64,000 bases of DNA. Origin: Paracoccus denitrificans (GTDB lineage Bacteria; Pseudomonadota; Alphaproteobacteria; Rhodobacterales; Rhodobacteraceae). Location of the stretch: NCBI RefSeq assembly GCF_900100045.1, contig NZ_FNEA01000001.1, positions 18,089 to 82,088 of the forward strand, given 5' to 3'. Shown piece by piece: positions 8,232 through 17,157 of the stretch. The position numbers were made by a program, and so were the translations under genes. The notes under the pieces are model-generated. The model was not told where the DNA came from. It worked only from the letters and a program-made list of their open reading frames with translations, and searched no databases. Numbering within the stretch: position 1 is the first letter of the stretch; each line of letters starts with the position of its first letter.

Positions 8232-9185
8232 ATGGCCGGCCCCGTATCCGCCACCGGCCGGCAGGTTTCCGTGACCGAGGTTTCGCCGCGCGACGGCCTG
8301 CAATCCGAAAAGGTCTTCGTCCCGACCCAGGACAAGATCCGGCTTGTCGAAAGCCTTGTCGCGGCGGGCATCCGTTCGGTCGAGCTGACATCCTTCGTAT
8401 CGCCGCGCGCCGTGCCGCAGATGCGCGATGCGGCCGAGCTGGTGCGGCATTTCCGGGGTCGCGCCGGTGTCCGCTTCAGCGCGCTGGTGCCGAACCTGCG
8501 CGGTGCCGAAGCCGCCATCGAGGCGGGAATCGATGCCGTCGTGATGTTCGCCTCGGCTTCGGAAAGCCACAACCTGAAGAACGTGAACCGCTCGCGCGCC
8601 GACTCGATGGCCGGGTTTCGGCAGATCGCGCGCATCGCCGAAGAGGCAGGCGTCGCGCTGCACGGCGCCATCGCCACGGCCTTCGGCTGCCCCTTCGAAG
8701 GCGACGTGCCCGTCGGCAACCTGGTCGACCAGGCCAGGCGGTATCGCGACCTCGGCATCTCGCGGATCACGCTGGGGGACACGACCGGGATGGCGACGCC
8801 GGGCAATGTCGTGCCGGTGCTCGATGCGCTGCGGACGGCGGTTCCCGAGGTGGGGATCGCGCTTCATTTCCACAATACGCGCGGCGTCGGCCTTGCCTGC
8901 GCCTATGCCGGCCTGCTGCACGGAATCCGCGATTTCGAGGCCAGCGTGGGCGGGATCGGCGGCTGTCCGTTCGTGCCGCGCGCGACCGGCAATATCGCCA
9001 CGGAGGATTTCGTCTACATGTGCGAGGAATCCGGCTTTCCGACCGGGATCGACCTTGGCAAGCTGATCGAGGCAGCCGGGACAGCCGAGCGGATTCTGGG
9101 CAGGGAACTGCCCGGCCAGGTCATGAAGGCCGGGCCGCGCCTGGCGCTTTCCAGCATGGACGTGGTCAGGACGGCCAATGGCTGA
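8232..9185 (+). CDS. Hydroxymethylglutaryl-CoA lyase family protein
   Basis: 317 residues. HMG-CoA lyase hallmarks are all present: EVSPRDGLQ (Arg20, Asp21), the metal-ligand motif HFHN (His212, His214), and the glycine-rich loop GIGGCPFVPRATGN with the catalytic Cys245. The reaction of the family is cleavage of a 3-hydroxy-3-methyl acyl-CoA to acetyl-CoA or pyruvate plus an acid. Beside a CoA-transferase and an importer it likely completes degradation of an exogenous acid (meglutol-, citramalate- or itaconate-like). The gene follows the transferase stop by one base. No gene for a hydratase is next to it, arguing the imported acid already carries the hydroxyl. Confidence 0.88.
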   Translation: MAGPVSATGRQVSVTEVSPRDGLQSEKVFVPTQDKIRLVESLVAAGIRSVELTSFVSPRAVPQMRDAAELVRHFRGRAGVRFSALVPNLRGAEAAIEAGIDAVVMFASASESHNLKNVNRSRADSMAGFRQIARIAEEAGVALHGAIATAFGCPFEGDVPVGNLVDQARRYRDLGISRITLGDTTGMATPGNVVPVLDALRTAVPEVGIALHFHNTRGVGLACAYAGLLHGIRDFEASVGGIGGCPFVPRATGNIATEDFVYMCEESGFPTGIDLGKLIEAAGTAERILGRELPGQVMKAGPRLALSSMDVVRTANG

Positions 9186-9459
9186 ACCCGTGTGCGCAAG
9201 GGCAGGATGAGCCACGTCCGGCTTGTTGGCGGGAACGCTTGGACGGCATGCTCCACAGCACCGATAACGGGCCAGCCCCGGACATAGGCGTTTATTCTCC
9301 GGTCAACGATTTTTCCGGCATAGCCCCCGCCGGTCCGAGAGCCGGAAGGAAGGTTGCGAATGCTCGAGGAAGCCACCATCCCCCGCGCCGCGCTGATCTG
9401 TTCGACCAGCCGGAAAGGGTGTCCGCGCGCTTGTCGCTTCGCTTCCGGCTTGGCCGGCT

Positions 9460-10599
9460 TCAGTTGTCGAAGGGGCAAAGATCGGCAAGCGTCCGCGCGC
9501 CAAGAAAGCCCATGCCCGTCCGCATCTCGGCCAGGATGATCTCCAGCAGCGTGGCGGCGCCGGTCTCTCCTCCGGCGGCAAGGCCCCATAGCGGCGCGCG
9601 GCCCAGCTGGACGGCCGAGGCGCCGAGGGCGAGGTATTTCAGCACGTCAGAGCCGCGCCGCACGCCGCTGTCGGCCAGCAGTTCGGGAACCGCGGCGGGA
9701 TTGGCGGCGATGCGGGGCAGGGCCTCGGCAGTCGTCGGCAGGGCGTCGAAATTGCGCCCGCCATGGGTCGAGACCACGATGGCATCGGCGCCTTCGGCCT
9801 TGGCGCGCATGGCGTCCTCGGTCCCCAGCACGCCCTTCAGGATGATCCGGCCCTGCCAGCCGTCGCGCAGCGCGCGGAAATCCTGCCATGTCAGCGCCGG
9901 GTCCAGGCGCAGCTCCTCGGCCGTCACGGGCGACAGCAGGCCGGCGCGAAACTCGGGCGGATAGTGGCCATAGCTGGGCATCCCCCGGCGCAGGCCCGGC
10001 CGCAGGATCACCTCCCACAGCCAGCGCGGATGGCACAGCATGTCGGCGACATTGCCGGGCGTCGGCCGGAACGGCACGCCGAAGCCGTTGCGCTGGTTGT
10101 ATTCGCGCTTGGGCGGCATCTGCGTGTCCACGGTCAGCACCAGCGTGTCGCAATCGCAAGCCGCGACCCGGCGCAGCAGCTCGGCCGTCCGGGCGCGGTC
10201 CTTCCAGACGTAAAGCTGGAACCACAGTTCGGCATCGGGGGCGCCGCGGCGGATGTCCTCGACGGGCTCGACCGATTGCGTCGAGACGGTGAAGGGGATG
10301 CCGAAGCGGCTGGCGGCGCGGGCAAGCTTCGTCTCGCCCTTATCCGCGACCATGCCGGCCAGCGCGGTCGGTGCGATCACCAGCGGGGTCGGATGGCGGC
10401 GGCCCAGCAGGGTGGTCTCCAGCGAGGCGGGGCAGTCGCCGTTCAGGATGCGCGGCCGGAGCCGGACCCCGTCCAGCGAGGCGCGGATGCGGGCCAGCGA
10501 AACCTCGTCCTCGGTGCCCCGGTCGATATAGTCGAACAGCCCCCTCGGCAGGCGCCGCCGCGCGGTCGCGCGGAAATCGTCCGTGTTCAGCGGCGCCAT
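9460..10599 (-). CDS. FMN-dependent alpha-hydroxy-acid oxidase/dehydrogenase
   Basis: 379 residues of the lactate/glycolate/mandelate oxidoreductase family. Early motif LPRGLFDYIDRGTEDE, FMN-binding ALAGMV, FQLYVWKDR, TVDTQ, Lys255 in ILKGVL, and the catalytic His279-Arg282 in STHGGRNFD (more usually SNHGGRQLD), then AVQLGRAPLWGLAAGGE. It oxidises an L-2-hydroxy acid to the 2-oxo acid with electrons to oxygen or quinone. Last gene of the minus-strand operon, 12 bases after the DapA-family gene. A second hydroxy-acid oxidase, of the FAD type, starts the same operon, so one may handle each enantiomer. Exact substrate unknown. Confidence 0.88.
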   Translation of the reverse strand: MAPLNTDDFRATARRRLPRGLFDYIDRGTEDEVSLARIRASLDGVRLRPRILNGDCPASLETTLLGRRHPTPLVIAPTALAGMVADKGETKLARAASRFGIPFTVSTQSVEPVEDIRRGAPDAELWFQLYVWKDRARTAELLRRVAACDCDTLVLTVDTQMPPKREYNQRNGFGVPFRPTPGNVADMLCHPRWLWEVILRPGLRRGMPSYGHYPPEFRAGLLSPVTAEELRLDPALTWQDFRALRDGWQGRIILKGVLGTEDAMRAKAEGADAIVVSTHGGRNFDALPTTAEALPRIAANPAAVPELLADSGVRRGSDVLKYLALGASAVQLGRAPLWGLAAGGETGAATLLEIILAEMRTGMGFLGARTLADLCPFDN

Positions 10600-10611
10600 C
10601 CCCGGCGGTCC

Positions 10612-11502
10612 CTATGCGGCCAGCAGCTTTTCGACCTCGGCCCGCAGCCGGGCCGAGCGTTCGGGCTGGCAGGCATCCAGCGGCATCAGCACCTTTTGCG
10701 CGTCGATGCCGAACAGGTCCAGCACCGATTTCATCGGGCCTGGATTGGTCTCGCCGAAGGCCGCGTTCATCATCGGCAGGGCCTGGCGGTGCAGGGCCAG
10801 CGCGCCGGCCAGGTCGCCCGCGGCCAGCATGTCGTGCATCCTGACCCAGAAGGCCGGCAGCATCGAGGCGGTGACGATGATCCCGCCCTGCGCGCCCGCG
10901 GCCATATGCACGGGGAACAGCGAATCCTCGCCGCTGAGGATGGTGAAGTCGTCGCCGACCCCCGCCGCGACCTGCAGGAAGTGATACATGTCGGTGTTGC
11001 ACGCCTTCATGCCGACGATGTTGGGGTGCCGCGACAGCTCATGCGTGACCTCGGGCGGGATGGCGACGCGCGTGCGATAGGGGATCTCGTAGATCAGCAC
11101 CGGCACCGGCGAGGCATCGGCATAGCGCATGAAATAGTCGCGCAGCCCCATCGGCGTCGGGTTGGTGTAATAGGGCGTCAGCACCAGCAGGCAATCGGCG
11201 CCGGCCGCGGCGTAGTCCTTGCCGGCCTTGATGGCGTCGTAATAGCCGGCATCCAGCACGCCCGCCATGACGGTCTTCCCGGCCTGGCTGCGCTCGGCGC
11301 AGACGGCCACGGCATCGACCCGCGTCGCATGCGGCAGCGCGCCGTATTCGCCGGTGCCGCCGATGGGCAGCACGCCCGTGCAGCCCCCGGCATAGACGTG
11401 ATCGACGAGTTTCGCCATGTCGCCGCGCGCCAGGCTGTCGTCGCCGTTCACAAGGGTCGGCAGGGCGGGGATGATCCCGCGAAGGTCTTTCGAAGTCAGC
11501 AT
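10612..11502 (-). CDS. Dihydrodipicolinate synthase/N-acetylneuraminate lyase family protein
   Basis: 296 residues, TIM-barrel class I aldolase. Schiff-base Lys166 in NIVGMKACNTD and Tyr138 in IYEIPYRT; the GGTGEYGAL loop replaces the GTTGE of true DapA. These residues support a pyruvate- or 2-oxo-acid-forming lyase, but the family includes DapA, KDG aldolase, HypD-type deaminase and 4-hydroxy-2-oxoglutarate aldolase. It lies between a Pot-like transporter and an FMN hydroxy-acid oxidase, so a catabolic role on an imported acid or amine is more likely than lysine synthesis. It differs clearly from the deaminase candidate at 20508-21470. Confidence 0.85.
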   Translation of the reverse strand: MLTSKDLRGIIPALPTLVNGDDSLARGDMAKLVDHVYAGGCTGVLPIGGTGEYGALPHATRVDAVAVCAERSQAGKTVMAGVLDAGYYDAIKAGKDYAAAGADCLLVLTPYYTNPTPMGLRDYFMRYADASPVPVLIYEIPYRTRVAIPPEVTHELSRHPNIVGMKACNTDMYHFLQVAAGVGDDFTILSGEDSLFPVHMAAGAQGGIIVTASMLPAFWVRMHDMLAAGDLAGALALHRQALPMMNAAFGETNPGPMKSVLDLFGIDAQKVLMPLDACQPERSARLRAEVEKLLAA

Positions 11503-11519
11503 TGTCTATCCGTTCAAGT

Positions 11520-13283
11520 TTATTTCTGGCGACGGTTCAGCAGCCCGACCGCGACGATCAGCACCGTCACGAACAGGAACAGGCAGGTCGAGACCGCGGC
11601 GAGCAGCGGCGAGATCGACAGCGATACCTCGTCCCAAAGCTGCTTGGGCAGGGTCGCGGACATGCCGCCCGAGGTGAAAAGCGCGATGGTCAATTCGTCG
11701 AAGCTGATGGTGAAGGCGAAAAGGAAGGCCGAGATCATGCCCGCGCCGATGATCGGCAGCGTGACCAGCCGCAGCGTTCGGATCGGCGTCGCGCCCAGGC
11801 TTTGCGCGGCCAGGTCCAGCCGGGTGTCGTAGTTGCGCAAGACCGACATGACCGTCAGCACCACATAGGGCACGGCGATGACCGTGTGGCCGATGATCAG
11901 GCCCAGGTTGGTGCCGACCAGCCCGATCTTGGCATAAAGGTAGAACAGCCCCACCGACAGGATCATGTTCGGCATCACCACCGGCATCAGGGTAAAGGCC
12001 AGCAATGCCGTCTTGCCCCGCATCCTGCCGCGCACCATCAGGAAGGCGACGGGCGTGCCGATCAGCAGCGCCAGGACCGCGGTGCTGAAGCCGACGACCA
12101 GCGAGCGGGTCAGCGCGCTCATCCAGATCGGCGAGTTGAAGATCTGCTGATACCATTTCAGGGTAAAGCCCTGCGGCGGCCAGTTCAGCCCGCTTTCCGC
12201 AAAGGACAGCGGGATCATCAGCAGCACCGGCAGCGTCATCACCGCCAGCAGCACGGTGACGAAGCCCACCAGCGGGCGCGGCGCCCCTTCGCGCGCGCGG
12301 CGGCGCGGAAACAGTCCGATGATCGCGTCCGAGGCATGGCCCAGCCCGGTCAGGATCGCGTCCCCGATACGCGAGAAGATCCCCTTGCGGCCGGGCCGGC
12401 CTTTCCTGGCCGAGGATTCGCCGGTCATGGTCGAAAGCCCGACGGCGCGGTCGTAGAGCACGAAGACCAGCAGCACGACCACCAGCAGCAGCACCGCGAC
12501 GGCGCTGGCAAAGCCCCAGTTCATGGTCTGGATGATCTGCTCGATGATGATCTGGGTGATCATCGTCTCGCGCCGGCCGCCCAGCAGGGCCGGGAAGATG
12601 AAGAAGCCGATGGCGGTGACGAAGACCATCAGCGCCCCCGAGGTCACGCCGGGGAAAGACAGCGGAAAGTAGATCTTCCAGAAGGCCATGCCGGGCTTGG
12701 CGCCCAGGGTCGAGGCGGCGCGGGTCAGGTTGCGGTCGATGTTCTCCATCACCGACAGCATGGTCAGCACCGCCAGCGGCAGCAGGGCATGGACCATGCC
12801 GATGACCACGGCCGAGAAATTATACATCAGCGCGATGGGCGCGTCGCTGATGCCCAGCGTCTGCAACAGCTTGTTCACCACGCCGTTGCGGCCCAGCAGG
12901 ATGATCCAGGCGAAGGCGCGCACCAGGAACGAGGTCCAGAAGGACAGCAGGATCCAGAACAGGATCCGGCCCTTTTTCGCCTTCGGCAGGATCGAGATCA
13001 GATAGGCCACCGGATAGCCGGCGATGACGGCGAAGATCGTGGTCACGACCGAGATCTTCAGCGTCAGCATCATCACCGTCAGATAGACCGGCGTGCCGAG
13101 CAGGCGCTGGTAGTTTTCCAGCGAGAAGCCGCCGCCCTTCTGGAAGGACAGCAGGAAAAGCTGCGCCGAAGGGTAGATCAGGAAGGTCACCAGCAGCAGC
13201 ACCATCGGCGCCGCCATCAGAAGCTGCCTGCTTCTGCGGCTCATCGGCCTGCGGGTCGCGGCCGGGGCGGGGATGGCGGTCAT
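11520..13283 (-). CDS. ABC transporter permease, fused double-domain (PotB-PotC like)
   Basis: 587 residues, about twice a normal permease. The first half has helices and the EAA loop AASTLGAKPGMAFWKIYFPLSFPGV; the second has AAQSLGATPIRTLRLVTLPIIGAGM. A charged linker (SSARKGRPGRKG ... FPRRRAREGAPRP) joins them. Spermidine/putrescine- and iron(III)-type importers normally encode these as two genes, so this is a fusion. It overlaps the ATPase gene by one base and makes the whole channel. The companion Tat-exported binding protein has the Pot/opine binding style. Substrate unknown. Confidence 0.9.
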   Translation of the reverse strand: MTAIPAPAATRRPMSRRSRQLLMAAPMVLLLVTFLIYPSAQLFLLSFQKGGGFSLENYQRLLGTPVYLTVMMLTLKISVVTTIFAVIAGYPVAYLISILPKAKKGRILFWILLSFWTSFLVRAFAWIILLGRNGVVNKLLQTLGISDAPIALMYNFSAVVIGMVHALLPLAVLTMLSVMENIDRNLTRAASTLGAKPGMAFWKIYFPLSFPGVTSGALMVFVTAIGFFIFPALLGGRRETMITQIIIEQIIQTMNWGFASAVAVLLLVVVLLVFVLYDRAVGLSTMTGESSARKGRPGRKGIFSRIGDAILTGLGHASDAIIGLFPRRRAREGAPRPLVGFVTVLLAVMTLPVLLMIPLSFAESGLNWPPQGFTLKWYQQIFNSPIWMSALTRSLVVGFSTAVLALLIGTPVAFLMVRGRMRGKTALLAFTLMPVVMPNMILSVGLFYLYAKIGLVGTNLGLIIGHTVIAVPYVVLTVMSVLRNYDTRLDLAAQSLGATPIRTLRLVTLPIIGAGMISAFLFAFTISFDELTIALFTSGGMSATLPKQLWDEVSLSISPLLAAVSTCLFLFVTVLIVAVGLLNRRQK

Positions 13284-14365
13284 CAGGCGGCCTCGTCGGC
13301 GGGGATGGCGACGGCGTCGCGCGGATCGAAGCTCAGGCGATAGTCGCGGCCGGGCTCGGGCGCGTCATGGCTCATCGCGGTGGCGCGGGTGGCGATCAGC
13401 GGCTCGGACCCCAGCGCCGGCGCGTCGAGGAAGAACTTGGTGCTGGCGCCGGTCACGCTCCAGCTGCGCAGCCTGGCGTTCAGCCCCTCGCCAGGCGTGT
13501 CCTCAAGGCGGATGTTCTGCGGCCGCAGCATGACCTTGACCGCCGCGCCATGGTCCAGCGGCCGGGGCAGGGTGACGCGGATCTCGCTGGCATCGCCCAG
13601 CCGCACCACGCCCTCGCCGTCCGCGCCCGAGACGAGGCGGCCCTCCAGCAGGTTCGCCTCGCCCAGGAAATCGGCGACGAACAGCGATTGCGGACGGAAA
13701 TACAGGTCGGCCGGGCTGCCCAGCTGTGCGATCCTGCCGCCGTTCATCAGGCAGATGCGGTCCGACATGGTCATCGCCTCTTCCTGGTCGTGGGTGACAT
13801 AGACGATGGTGCCGCCGATCTCCTTGTGGATGCGCAGGATCTCGAACTGCATCTGGTCGCGCAGCTTCTTGTCCAGCGCGCCCAGCGGCTCGTCCATCAG
13901 GATGACCGAGGGGCGATAGATGGTGCAGCGCGCAAGGGCCACGCGCTGCTGCTGTCCGCCGGACAGCTCCTTGGGGAAACGGTCCGCAATATGGGGCAGG
14001 CGCACCATGTCCAGTGCCTCCTGCACCAGCCGTTTGATCTCGGCCGCAGGCGTGCCGCGCATCTTCAGCGGAAAGGCGATGTTCTCGGCGATGGTCATGT
14101 GCGGGAACAGCGCATAGTTCTGGAACATCATGCCGATGTCGCGCTGATAGGGCGCGGCATGGGTCACGTCCCGGTCGTTCATCAGGATGCGCCCGCTGTC
14201 GGCCTCGGCCAGCCCGGCGATCAGGCTCAGCAGCGTGGTCTTGCCCGAGCCGGACGGCCCCAGCAGCGTCAGGAACTCGCCCTTCTCGACCTTCAGGTCG
14301 GTCGGTGCAAGGGCGACGAAGTCGCCATAGACCTTGCCCAGGCCCTGCGTTTCCAAAGTGCTCAT
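13283..14365 (-). CDS. ABC transporter ATP-binding protein (PotA/UgpC type)
   Basis: 360 residues from MSTLETQGLGKVYGDF. Walker A GPSGSGKT, KELSGGQQQRVALAR, Walker B VILMDEPLGALD, VTHDQEEAMTMSDRI, then a C-terminal TOBE-type extension from about residue 240 (LLEGRLVSGADGEGVVRLG ... VMLRPQNIRL). These are PotA-family traits. Sits between the binding protein (24 bases upstream) and the fused permease (overlapping). Energises uptake for the same operon. Confidence 0.92.
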   Translation of the reverse strand: MSTLETQGLGKVYGDFVALAPTDLKVEKGEFLTLLGPSGSGKTTLLSLIAGLAEADSGRILMNDRDVTHAAPYQRDIGMMFQNYALFPHMTIAENIAFPLKMRGTPAAEIKRLVQEALDMVRLPHIADRFPKELSGGQQQRVALARCTIYRPSVILMDEPLGALDKKLRDQMQFEILRIHKEIGGTIVYVTHDQEEAMTMSDRICLMNGGRIAQLGSPADLYFRPQSLFVADFLGEANLLEGRLVSGADGEGVVRLGDASEIRVTLPRPLDHGAAVKVMLRPQNIRLEDTPGEGLNARLRSWSVTGASTKFFLDAPALGSEPLIATRATAMSHDAPEPGRDYRLSFDPRDAVAIPADEAA

Positions 14366-14388
14366 GTCGCGATCCGTTCCCCCGGGCC

Positions 14389-15471
14389 CTAGCCGATGAA
14401 CCAGCTGTTGAACCGCTCGATCACCGGGTCGGCGTTCTCCAGCCAATAGGCGGCGTCGATCTGCAGCCCGGTCTCGATGTTCGCCGGATAGGTCGGGCAG
14501 TTCCTGGCCACGTCCGCCGGGATGGTCTCGAAGGCAGCCGGCTGGACGATGCCGGCCGGGAAGAACTTGACCAGTTGCGCCATGCGCGCCGGGTCCGAGG
14601 CGAACTTGATCAGCTCGCGGCAGGCATCGGCATTGGGCGTGCCCTTCAGGATCGACCAGCCGTCGCAGCCCCAGATGTTCTGGTTCCAGACGATCTCGAC
14701 CGGGGCGCCGGCCGCCTGCGCCGATTGCGCGCGCGACACCCAGGTCGAGATCAGGTCGACCTCGCCCGAGATCAGCAGCTGTTCGGCCTGCGCGCCGCTG
14801 GTCCACCAGATGTCGGTGGCGGGCTGCACCTTGTCCAGCCGGGCGAATGCGCGGTCCAGGTCCAGCGGATAGACCTGGTCCGCAGGCACGCCGTCGGCCA
14901 TCAGCGCCTGTTCCAGCGTGTCATAGGGGTGGCGGCGCAGGGCGCGGCGGCCGGGGAACTTTTCGGGGTCCATCAGGTCCGCCCAGGAGGCCGGCGCCTC
15001 GCGCCCCTCGAAGGCGTCGCGGCGATAGGCCAGCACGGTGGTATAGACGTTGGTGCCGACCTGGTATTCGTTGCGGAAATGCGCCGGGATCGACTGGATC
15101 ACCGCCTCGGCATCCAGGCCCACGGGTTCCAGATACTTGGTCTCGCCCGTGGTCAGCTGCAGCACCGCCGGGACCGAGATCTTGCCCATGTCCCAGGTAT
15201 AGGTCCCGGTTTCCACCATCGAGCGGATCTGCGCGGTCGGTTCGGCCTGGGCCTGGGCGGGCACGACCTCGATTCCGGTCGCCTCGGTGAAGGGGCGATA
15301 GAAGATCTCGGTATAGGCCTGGGTATAGATGCCGCCGTCGTCGCGCACCACGATGCGGGTGGACTGGGCGCGCGCACCCGAGGGGCGCCAGATCGCCGGC
15401 GCGGCCAGCCCTGCGGCCGCCCCCAGCAGAAGGGTCCGACGCTTGATCGTCGGCATGGTGGGTTTCGTCAT
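14389..15471 (-). CDS. ABC transporter substrate-binding protein (PotD/spermidine-like), Tat-type signal
   Basis: 360 residues. The N-terminus has a twin-arginine signal (KRRTLLLGAAAGLAAPAIW), cleavage near GARA/QS. The mature domain opens STRIVVRDDGGIYTQAYTEIFYRPFTEATGIEV, like the extracellular solute-binding family 1 proteins of polyamine and opine importers, and ends with the helical stretch DPVIERFNSWFIG. Tat export of the binding protein suggests folding before secretion. First transport gene of the operon. The ligand could be a polyamine, an opine or another amino-acid derivative. Confidence 0.87.
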   Translation of the reverse strand: MTKPTMPTIKRRTLLLGAAAGLAAPAIWRPSGARAQSTRIVVRDDGGIYTQAYTEIFYRPFTEATGIEVVPAQAQAEPTAQIRSMVETGTYTWDMGKISVPAVLQLTTGETKYLEPVGLDAEAVIQSIPAHFRNEYQVGTNVYTTVLAYRRDAFEGREAPASWADLMDPEKFPGRRALRRHPYDTLEQALMADGVPADQVYPLDLDRAFARLDKVQPATDIWWTSGAQAEQLLISGEVDLISTWVSRAQSAQAAGAPVEIVWNQNIWGCDGWSILKGTPNADACRELIKFASDPARMAQLVKFFPAGIVQPAAFETIPADVARNCPTYPANIETGLQIDAAYWLENADPVIERFNSWFIG

Positions 15472-15507
15472 GTCACGTCTCTCCTGTTGGTTGGTCTTGT
15501 CGGGTGG

Positions 15508-16953
15508 TCAGGCGGCCGGGCCGATGACGCGGTCGCGGTTCATCAGTCCGTCGGGGTCGATGCAGCGTTTCAGCGCGCGCATCAGGTCGAGCTCGGGGCC
15601 GGTCTTGTAGCGCTCCATCAGCCCGGTCATGGTCTGGCCGACGCCATGCTCGGCGCTGAAGGTGCCGCCAAGCGCGATGGCGATGTCGTTGACCGCGTTG
15701 CGCACCTGCGTCTCGACCGCCTGGCGGTCGGGCAGCGCCGCCCAGAGGTCATGCGCAAACAGCGCGATGAAATGGATGTTGCCGTCGCCGACATGGCCCA
15801 CCACGGTCACGAGGATGCCGGGATGGACCTGCATCGCCGCATCCGTGGCGCGGGCGATGAATTCGGGGACGCGGGCCACCGGAACTGCCGTGTCCGAGGT
15901 GATGCTGACCCCGACCCGCGCATTCGATTCCGTCACGCTGTGGCGGATCGCCCACATCGTCTCGGCCTGCGTCAGGTTCTGCGCGATGCTGCCGTCAAGG
16001 ACCAGCCCGGCCTCGAACGCCTGCTCCAGGATCCCGACCATCAGCGTGTCGAGGTCGGCAGAGGCGGTATCGGCCAGCTCGACCATCAGGTGCCAGCCCT
16101 CTCGCCCCTCGACCGGCGCGGCGTGGCTGCCGTGGTCCAGCACATTGGCAAGCTGCTGGGCGTTCATCAGCTCAAAGGCGGTCAGGCTGCGCCCGGCATG
16201 GCGGCGGAACAGTTGCAGAAGCTCCAGCGCCTCGGCCGGCCCTGCGATGCGCAGCCAGCACATGCCGATCGCCGGGGTGGCGGGATAAAGCCGCATGACT
16301 GCGCCGGTGACGATGCCCAGCGTGCCCTCGGCGCCAATGAAAAGCTGCTTCAGATCGTAGCCGGCGGTATCCTTGTGCAGCGCCCGCATCATGTCCAGAA
16401 CACGGCCGTCGGGCAGCACGACCTCCAGCCCCAGCGTGTTCGCGCGCGTGGTGCCATAGCGCAGCACCGCCGTGCCGCCGGCATTGGTGGCGATGGTGCC
16501 GCCCAGCTGGCAGCTGCCCTCCGATCCCAGGCTGACGGGATAGAGCAACCCCTCGGCCGCCGCGGCGGCCTGAAGCTGGGCGATGGTGCAGCCCGCGTCG
16601 GCGGCGACGGTCAGCCCGAAGGGGTCGACGGCGCGCAGCTTGTTCAGCCGTTCGGTCGAGACGATCACCGGCAGGCGGTCGTCGGGCGTCGCCCCGCCGC
16701 ACAGGCTGGTATTGCCGCCCTGCGGCAGCATCGGCCAGCCATGCGCATGCAGCAGCTTGACCAGCGCCGCGACCTCGGCCGTGTCGCGCGGCTTGCAGAC
16801 GCAAAGGGCGGGTGCGTGGAACTTGCGCCTTGCGTCGGTGCAATAGCCCTGGATCTCGGCCGGGTTCTCCAGCACGGCACCGGGGCCGAGCACTGCGCGG
16901 ATCTTATCCATCAGAAGCGTGCGAGAGGTCTCGTGCCGGGTCGCAGACGTCAT
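15508..16953 (-). CDS. FAD-linked 2-hydroxy-acid dehydrogenase (GlcD/D-2-hydroxyglutarate dehydrogenase family)
   Basis: 481 residues. FAD-binding PCMH domain (MLPQGGNTSLCGGATPDD; GGTIATNAGGTAVLRYGTTRANTLGLEVVLPDG) and C-terminal FAD-oxidase domain with VVGHVGDGNIHF and FSAEHGVGQTM, the metal and substrate-binding histidine motifs. The family oxidises D-lactate, glycolate or D-2-hydroxyglutarate. The start is supported by a strong ribosome site (CTGGAGGAAATCAT before ATG). First gene of the operon that runs to 9460. Together with the FMN enzyme it gives two stereochemically different 2-hydroxy-acid oxidations next to a lyase. Confidence 0.9.
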   Translation of the reverse strand: MTSATRHETSRTLLMDKIRAVLGPGAVLENPAEIQGYCTDARRKFHAPALCVCKPRDTAEVAALVKLLHAHGWPMLPQGGNTSLCGGATPDDRLPVIVSTERLNKLRAVDPFGLTVAADAGCTIAQLQAAAAAEGLLYPVSLGSEGSCQLGGTIATNAGGTAVLRYGTTRANTLGLEVVLPDGRVLDMMRALHKDTAGYDLKQLFIGAEGTLGIVTGAVMRLYPATPAIGMCWLRIAGPAEALELLQLFRRHAGRSLTAFELMNAQQLANVLDHGSHAAPVEGREGWHLMVELADTASADLDTLMVGILEQAFEAGLVLDGSIAQNLTQAETMWAIRHSVTESNARVGVSITSDTAVPVARVPEFIARATDAAMQVHPGILVTVVGHVGDGNIHFIALFAHDLWAALPDRQAVETQVRNAVNDIAIALGGTFSAEHGVGQTMTGLMERYKTGPELDLMRALKRCIDPDGLMNRDRVIGPAA

Positions 16954-17157
16954 ATGATTTCCTCCAGACCCTTGGGGGCGACATCTTCGCGATGCTTCGT
17001 CCGCAGAATCGTTCCTTCCGTTCTCCTAACTCAAATTATCGAGCAATGATAGAAAAATTTATCGTATAGGAAAATTTAAGCACTTTAGTGGAGAAACTTT
17101 ATCCGCTAGACAGGGGGCAAGGGCTTTCGATGGCCCGCAGCACAAGGAGCGATCCCG
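16954..17157. promoter_or_regulatory. AT-rich divergent promoter region
   Basis: Between the divergent FAD oxidase and proC genes the sequence becomes AT-rich (17020-17100). TTATC recurs at 17036, 17059 and 17099, the first as part of an inverted pair TTATC...GATA. These could be operator half-sites for the XRE-cupin regulator nearby, but that is a guess. Confidence 0.4.

Noticed and set aside
9014..9589. Minus-strand frame over the end of the lyase gene and the gap to 9460
   Set aside because: Overlaps two well-supported genes and shows no recognisable protein sequence; the 274-base gap 9186-9459 appears non-coding.
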